From: a virus
IMG/VR virus record: IMGVR_UViG_3300046506_000486
Location: 1 to 25,540 of that record
DNA: 25,540 bases
Reading direction: 5' to 3' (one strand)
A program made the translations under genes and the position numbers. Every line of letters starts with the position of its first letter. Position 1 is the stretch's first letter. Below, in pieces: positions 22,913-25,540 of the stretch. Under the pieces are notes generated by a model. That model did no database searches, was not told the DNA's origin, and saw only the letters and a list, made by a program, of their open reading frames with translations.

Positions 22913-23935
22913 CTATAGTCGCTGGCCAACCCTTTTGCTGAACTGATGCGACGGCTTCTCCACCACTCGATAGAAGGCGTAAGCGCATAGGCCAACAGCA
23001 ATGGCTTGTACTGGATATAGAGCCAGCGGAAGGTGCGCATGATAAATGTCACCGAACAGTGTCAGCGGAAATCGGTGGACGAGGTAAATAGAGTAAGCTG
23101 CACCGCCGAGCGCTTCCAATCGATCATTCGTCCGATGGCTGGTGAGACGCTGGAGCTCCCTCGCCAACCACAAATACCCGACGGGCACGAACGCGGCGAC
23201 GGCCCAAGTGAGCGGAATCTTTGGTCCGTGATAGAACAGGAATGTCGCGAGAACAGCGCAGACCGGCAGCGCCCCGCGTAATAGCCATACTGACGGGAGG
23301 CGATCATTGAACAGCGCTCCCGAGCGATAGCGTTCCGCGAGAATGGCGCCGAGCAGCCACATTGGAGCGCAGAAAACAAACGTCAGGACGCCGAAATTGA
23401 AAGGACGGAGCGCACCAGGGAAACTCGCAAGTAACCCGACACTTGCGATGGTGCTTATCGCGGTCGCCCGCCCCCAGCGACCGCGTAGGATGGGGAAAAG
23501 TACCGGGTACAGAGCGTAATAGGCCAACTCGCAATAGACGCTCCACAGCACGCTATCGAGCGCGCCGACGTACTGCTTCCCCGCGGCGTGCGCGGCACCA
23601 ATGATAACGATCAACGGAATGCCGATACGAAGGCCCCGCTTTATCCAGAACGGCAGGATCGCGACCCGCTCCTTGGCGACGTTCGGAAAATGGATGCAGA
23701 ACCCCGAGATAAAGAAGAACACGCACACCGCGAGGGTGCCGTTGGGGAGACTATCCCATACGCCGGCAATCAGCTTGATCTGCCCGCTGGTTTCGCCGGC
23801 GAACCGGTCGGACGGGATCCACGCGCCATGGCCAGCTGCCACGACTGATGCAGCCAGGAACCGGAAGGTATCGAGCCCGCGCACGAAATGCGGGCTGATT
23901 TTGGCATCTTCGTCGGTCGCAGCGGAATCGTGCAT
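22913..23935 (-). CDS. Acyltransferase family 3 membrane O-acyltransferase (likely surface polysaccharide O-acetylase)
   Basis: 340 aa on the minus strand, read from ATG 23935, which is placed 15 residues before the family start FVRGLDTFRFLAASVVAAGH. Family marks: the R-x-L-A segment with a His (AAGHGAWI), FFFISGFCIHF, the CELAYYALYPVLF segment (usual W-x-x-x-x-E-x-x-F-Y), AYSIYLVHRFPLT, and the closing EKPSHQF. About ten hydrophobic helices are visible, as in acyltransferase-3 enzymes that transfer acetyl groups to O-antigen, capsule or other glycans across the inner membrane. It lies convergent with the tail spike (52 bases) and divergent to the lysis genes. Orientation suggests expression in the lysogen. 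The upstream ribosome binding site is weak. Alternative upstream starts add a basic, unfamily-like extension. Confidence 0.84.
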   Translation of the reverse strand: MHDSAATDEDAKISPHFVRGLDTFRFLAASVVAAGHGAWIPSDRFAGETSGQIKLIAGVWDSLPNGTLAVCVFFFISGFCIHFPNVAKERVAILPFWIKRGLRIGIPLIVIIGAAHAAGKQYVGALDSVLWSVYCELAYYALYPVLFPILRGRWGRATAISTIASVGLLASFPGALRPFNFGVLTFVFCAPMWLLGAILAERYRSGALFNDRLPSVWLLRGALPVCAVLATFLFYHGPKIPLTWAVAAFVPVGYLWLARELQRLTSHRTNDRLEALGGAAYSIYLVHRFPLTLFGDIYHAHLPLALYPVQAIAVGLCAYAFYRVVEKPSHQFSKRVGQRL

Positions 23936-24004
23936 TCGGGCGGCGTAGCGGCGTCGGCTTCGAGCGCAAAGTGAATTGAAGGCCCGCCCTCGGGGAGACT
24001 CTGC

Positions 24005-24334
24005 GTGGCTAAAACTCCTTCGCCAGAACAAACAAAGTCATCCACGCCTTTGAGAGCACCCGCCCCAATGACCACGCCCGCCAAAGCCCCGCCGACATGG
24101 CTGGCCTGGCTTCCCGTCATCACGACGATCTTCCTGATCGCGGGCTTCCTATGGGCGGGCGGTGGCAAGATGACCGAGCTTGCGGAACACGAACGTCGCC
24201 TCACCGCGCTGGAGACGCGGCGCGAGTCCGATGCCGACAAGCTCGACAAGATCAACGAGCGCACCGCGCGGATCGAGGCCAAGCTGGAAATATTGGTGCC
24301 GAGTGGTGGCGTCCCGCGGGTGGCGGCCAAATGA
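24005..24334 (+). CDS. Small membrane protein with coiled coil, lysis cassette (spanin- or holin-accessory-like)
   Basis: 109 aa. GTG 24005 is preferred since GGGGAGA lies 5-6 bases upstream; ATG 24068 has a poorer site. After a Pro/Thr-rich N-terminus there is one membrane helix (about residues 32-52, WLAWLPVITTIFLIAGFLWA) and then a charged heptad region (ELAEHERRLTALETRRESDA, LDKINERTARIEAKLEILVP), a coiled coil. This is the topology of an inner-membrane spanin (Rz-like) or of XhlA-type holin accessory proteins with reversed order. Gene order beside holin and endolysin supports a lysis role; no lipobox-bearing partner (Rz1-like) is seen nested within it. Stop overlaps the next start (ATGA at 24331). 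Confidence 0.66.
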   Translation: MAKTPSPEQTKSSTPLRAPAPMTTPAKAPPTWLAWLPVITTIFLIAGFLWAGGGKMTELAEHERRLTALETRRESDADKLDKINERTARIEAKLEILVPSGGVPRVAAK

Positions 24335-24459
24335 CGGATCTGGGCAGCCTGGGTCCGTTGCTGGTGACGCTGGCGTTGGCGTTGATGACGGTATCGCCGC
24401 TGCATCTCACCATTGCGCGCTCCAAGCATGACATCGGGCGCGATCACCGCCCGCAGTGA
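24331..24459 (+). CDS. 42-aa single-helix membrane peptide of the lysis cassette
   Basis: The ATG at 24331 overlaps the preceding stop. The peptide has one hydrophobic stretch (residues 5-20, GSLGPLLVTLALALMTVSPL) and a basic, His-rich end (TIARSKHDIGRDHRPQ). It is of the size of a small holin-like or regulatory membrane peptide. ATGA coupling to the coiled-coil gene supports expression. Function unknown. Confidence 0.5.
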   Translation: MTDLGSLGPLLVTLALALMTVSPLHLTIARSKHDIGRDHRPQ

Positions 24460-24597
24460 CGGTCGGCGTGAACAATCGGTGATCGACCCGGAACCCGTCG
24501 ACGCCCTGGCGCCGACCCGCTGATCGCCGCCACCGAGCAGATCACCCGCATCTTCGACCCAAGCCTGACCGCGACATCCGCGGCAATTGGAGGAACC
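24460..24597 (+). pseudogene. Coding-like, startless segment before the holin (possible remnant)
   Basis: A short frame from GTG 24479 reads IDPEPVDALAPTR and stops at 24523. In the holin frame the following bases read ADPLIAATEQITRIFDPSLT, ATSAAIGG without any start codon. Together they look like one small hydrophilic protein broken by a frameshift, or an old upstream gene. Its end contains GGAGG (24589-24593), the holin ribosome binding site. Confidence 0.3.
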
Positions 24598-24882
24598 ATG
24601 ACCCCGCTACGCACCTGGTGGGCGCCTATCCGCGCCCGCCTGATCGATGACGCGCGCCTGTGGTGGCGTTTCTGGAGCATGCGCCTGGCGGCGGTCGGGG
24701 CGATCGTCACCGCCTTCGCTCAGTGGTTTCCCGACGCTCTTTCGACGTTCTGGAACGCCATGCCGCCCGACATGCGGACGTATCTTCCCGCGCCGTTGCT
24801 CCACTCGATCCCCGTGATCCTGTTCGTCGCAATCATGGTCGCGCGGATCGTGGCGCAGAATAAGGCGACGCTTGATGGCTGA
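24598..24882 (+). CDS. DUF7940-like putative holin
   Basis: 94 aa, ATG 24598 with GGAGG 4 bases upstream. Sequence: basic amphipathic N-terminus (RARLIDDARLWWRFWSMRLA) with W-x-x-FWS-x-RL, first hydrophobic helix (LAAVGAIVTAFAQWFPDAL), a P-P-D turn, and second hydrophobic helix (SIPVILFVAIMVARIVAQNK) ending in A-R-x-V-x-Q. This is the pattern of DUF7940-type small phage membrane proteins that sit before endolysins and are regarded as holins. With two membrane helices it would be a class II-type holin. It overlaps the endolysin gene by 8 bases, showing translational coupling. Confidence 0.72.
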   Translation: MTPLRTWWAPIRARLIDDARLWWRFWSMRLAAVGAIVTAFAQWFPDALSTFWNAMPPDMRTYLPAPLLHSIPVILFVAIMVARIVAQNKATLDG

Positions 24883-25540
24883 AGGCCTCGACACCGTCGC
24901 CCAACGCGACACGACGCCGCCTGCCGGCATCGCACTCAAGGGTGCCATCGCCGCGGCCGTCGCGATGATCCTCGCCGGCGTCTATGCTGTCGAGGGCGGC
25001 TATGTGAACGACGTCCGCGACCCGGGCGGCGCAACGAGCTACGGCGTCACCGAGCAAGTCGCCCGCCAATACGGCTATCGCGGCGACATGCGCGGGTTCC
25101 CGAAACATTGCGACGGGCCCGCGACCGCTTGTGCCGACACCGTCTATGTCCGCAGTTACATCGCCGCCCCCGGCTATATGCCGCTCGTTCAGATCGAACC
25201 CGCGGTTGCCGGCGAGCTGATCGACACGGCAGTCAATATGGGGCCGTCACGCCCTAACCGTTGGTACCGACTGACGATGAATGTGCTGGGCGGCGCGCGC
25301 CTGCCCGACAGCATGTCATCGCTCGGCCCTGCCGACGTCGCGGCCTATCGGATGCTCCAGGCGAGGCTCGGCGTCATCCCGGCCTGCGTCGCGACGCTCG
25401 ACGCGCTCGATGCCCGGCAAGCGGCGGAATACCGTCGCCTGGCCGCCGCCAACGCCAAGCTACGCGCCTTCCTCAAGGGATGGCTACGCAACCGGATCGG
25501 CAACGTGGATCGCCGATCGTGTGGAAAGGGATTCGGCTGA
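24875..25540 (+). CDS. GH108 family endolysin (lysozyme-like), possible SAR type
   Basis: 221 aa from ATG 24875 (a TTG lies one codon earlier). Glu40 sits in VEGGYVNDVRDPGGATSYGV (residues 39-58), the catalytic motif of glycoside hydrolase family 108 (N-acetylmuramidase). The helix before it (residues 23-39, GAIAAAVAMILAGVYAV) is Ala/Gly-rich and weakly hydrophobic, like a signal-arrest-release segment directly followed by the catalytic Glu. Middle: RGDMRGFPKHCDGPATACAD, then AGELIDTAVNMGPSRPNRWY. The C-terminus (DARQAAEYRRLAAANAKLRA, FLKGWLRNR) matches the PG_binding_3 domain usually fused to GH108. The whole gene is in the window. It degrades host peptidoglycan at lysis, with the upstream holin controlling release or activation. 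Confidence 0.9.
   Translation: MAEGLDTVAQRDTTPPAGIALKGAIAAAVAMILAGVYAVEGGYVNDVRDPGGATSYGVTEQVARQYGYRGDMRGFPKHCDGPATACADTVYVRSYIAAPGYMPLVQIEPAVAGELIDTAVNMGPSRPNRWYRLTMNVLGGARLPDSMSSLGPADVAAYRMLQARLGVIPACVATLDALDARQAAEYRRLAAANAKLRAFLKGWLRNRIGNVDRRSCGKGFG

Noticed and set aside
1-25540. tRNA genes, CRISPR arrays, integrase, insertion sequences, attachment sites
   Set aside because: Looked for by eye on both strands and not found; short attachment sites would not be recognisable without the flanking host sequence.

Overview
The window is a stretch of a tailed, siphovirus-like phage genome, most likely a prophage of a high-GC alphaproteobacterium. The base and codon composition and the gene style suggest a sphingomonad (Sphingomonas/Sphingobium group); that host call is an inference from composition and family resemblance, not from a marker gene. 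No integrase, repressor, replication gene, tRNA, rRNA, CRISPR array, insertion sequence or attachment site was found. The left edge cuts through the large terminase gene, and the right edge falls exactly at the stop codon of the endolysin gene.

Layout on the + strand, left to right. Packaging and head: large terminase (partial), a DUF1835/DUF3658-type accessory gene, portal, an XkdF-like prohead protease with a long acidic linker and helical C-terminus that may double as scaffold, and a major capsid protein with an inserted Ig-like domain, followed by an intrinsic terminator. Head-tail joining: a 64-aa protein, a gp6-like connector, an HK97 gp10-like protein, a tail-terminator-like protein and a 77-aa protein, then a second intrinsic terminator. 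Tail: tail tube, tail assembly chaperone with a -1 frameshift extension that has no start codon of its own, and a 1021-aa tape measure. Tail tip: DUF2460, DUF2163, NlpC/P60 peptidase and a large tip protein, in the same order as orfg12-15 of the Rhodobacter gene transfer agent. The tip protein ends in a CBM-like module and a glycine-rich adhesin-like domain. Next come a 1009-aa tail spike with SGNH-esterase-like motifs and a lysis cassette (coiled-coil membrane protein, 42-aa membrane peptide, DUF7940-like holin, GH108 endolysin with a possible signal-arrest-release segment).

Inserted at structural gene junctions are accessory genes that look like morons or lysogenic-conversion genes. On the minus strand these are a two-helix membrane peptide, a secreted protein of unknown function, a 55-aa LITAF/BRI3-like zinc-ribbon membrane peptide, and an acyltransferase-3 O-acyltransferase. 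The DUF1835 protein lies on the + strand. Because the minus-strand genes run against the late operon, they are the ones most likely to be expressed in the lysogen.

The two most notable points are these. First, a complete -1 programmed frameshift signal (G-run, 5-nt spacer, strong stem-loop) lies in the tail chaperone gene and leads into a reading frame with no usable start. Second, a putative surface-polysaccharide esterase (tail spike) lies next to a divergent-family partner, a membrane O-acyltransferase; this suggests a matched pair for receptor recognition and receptor modification.
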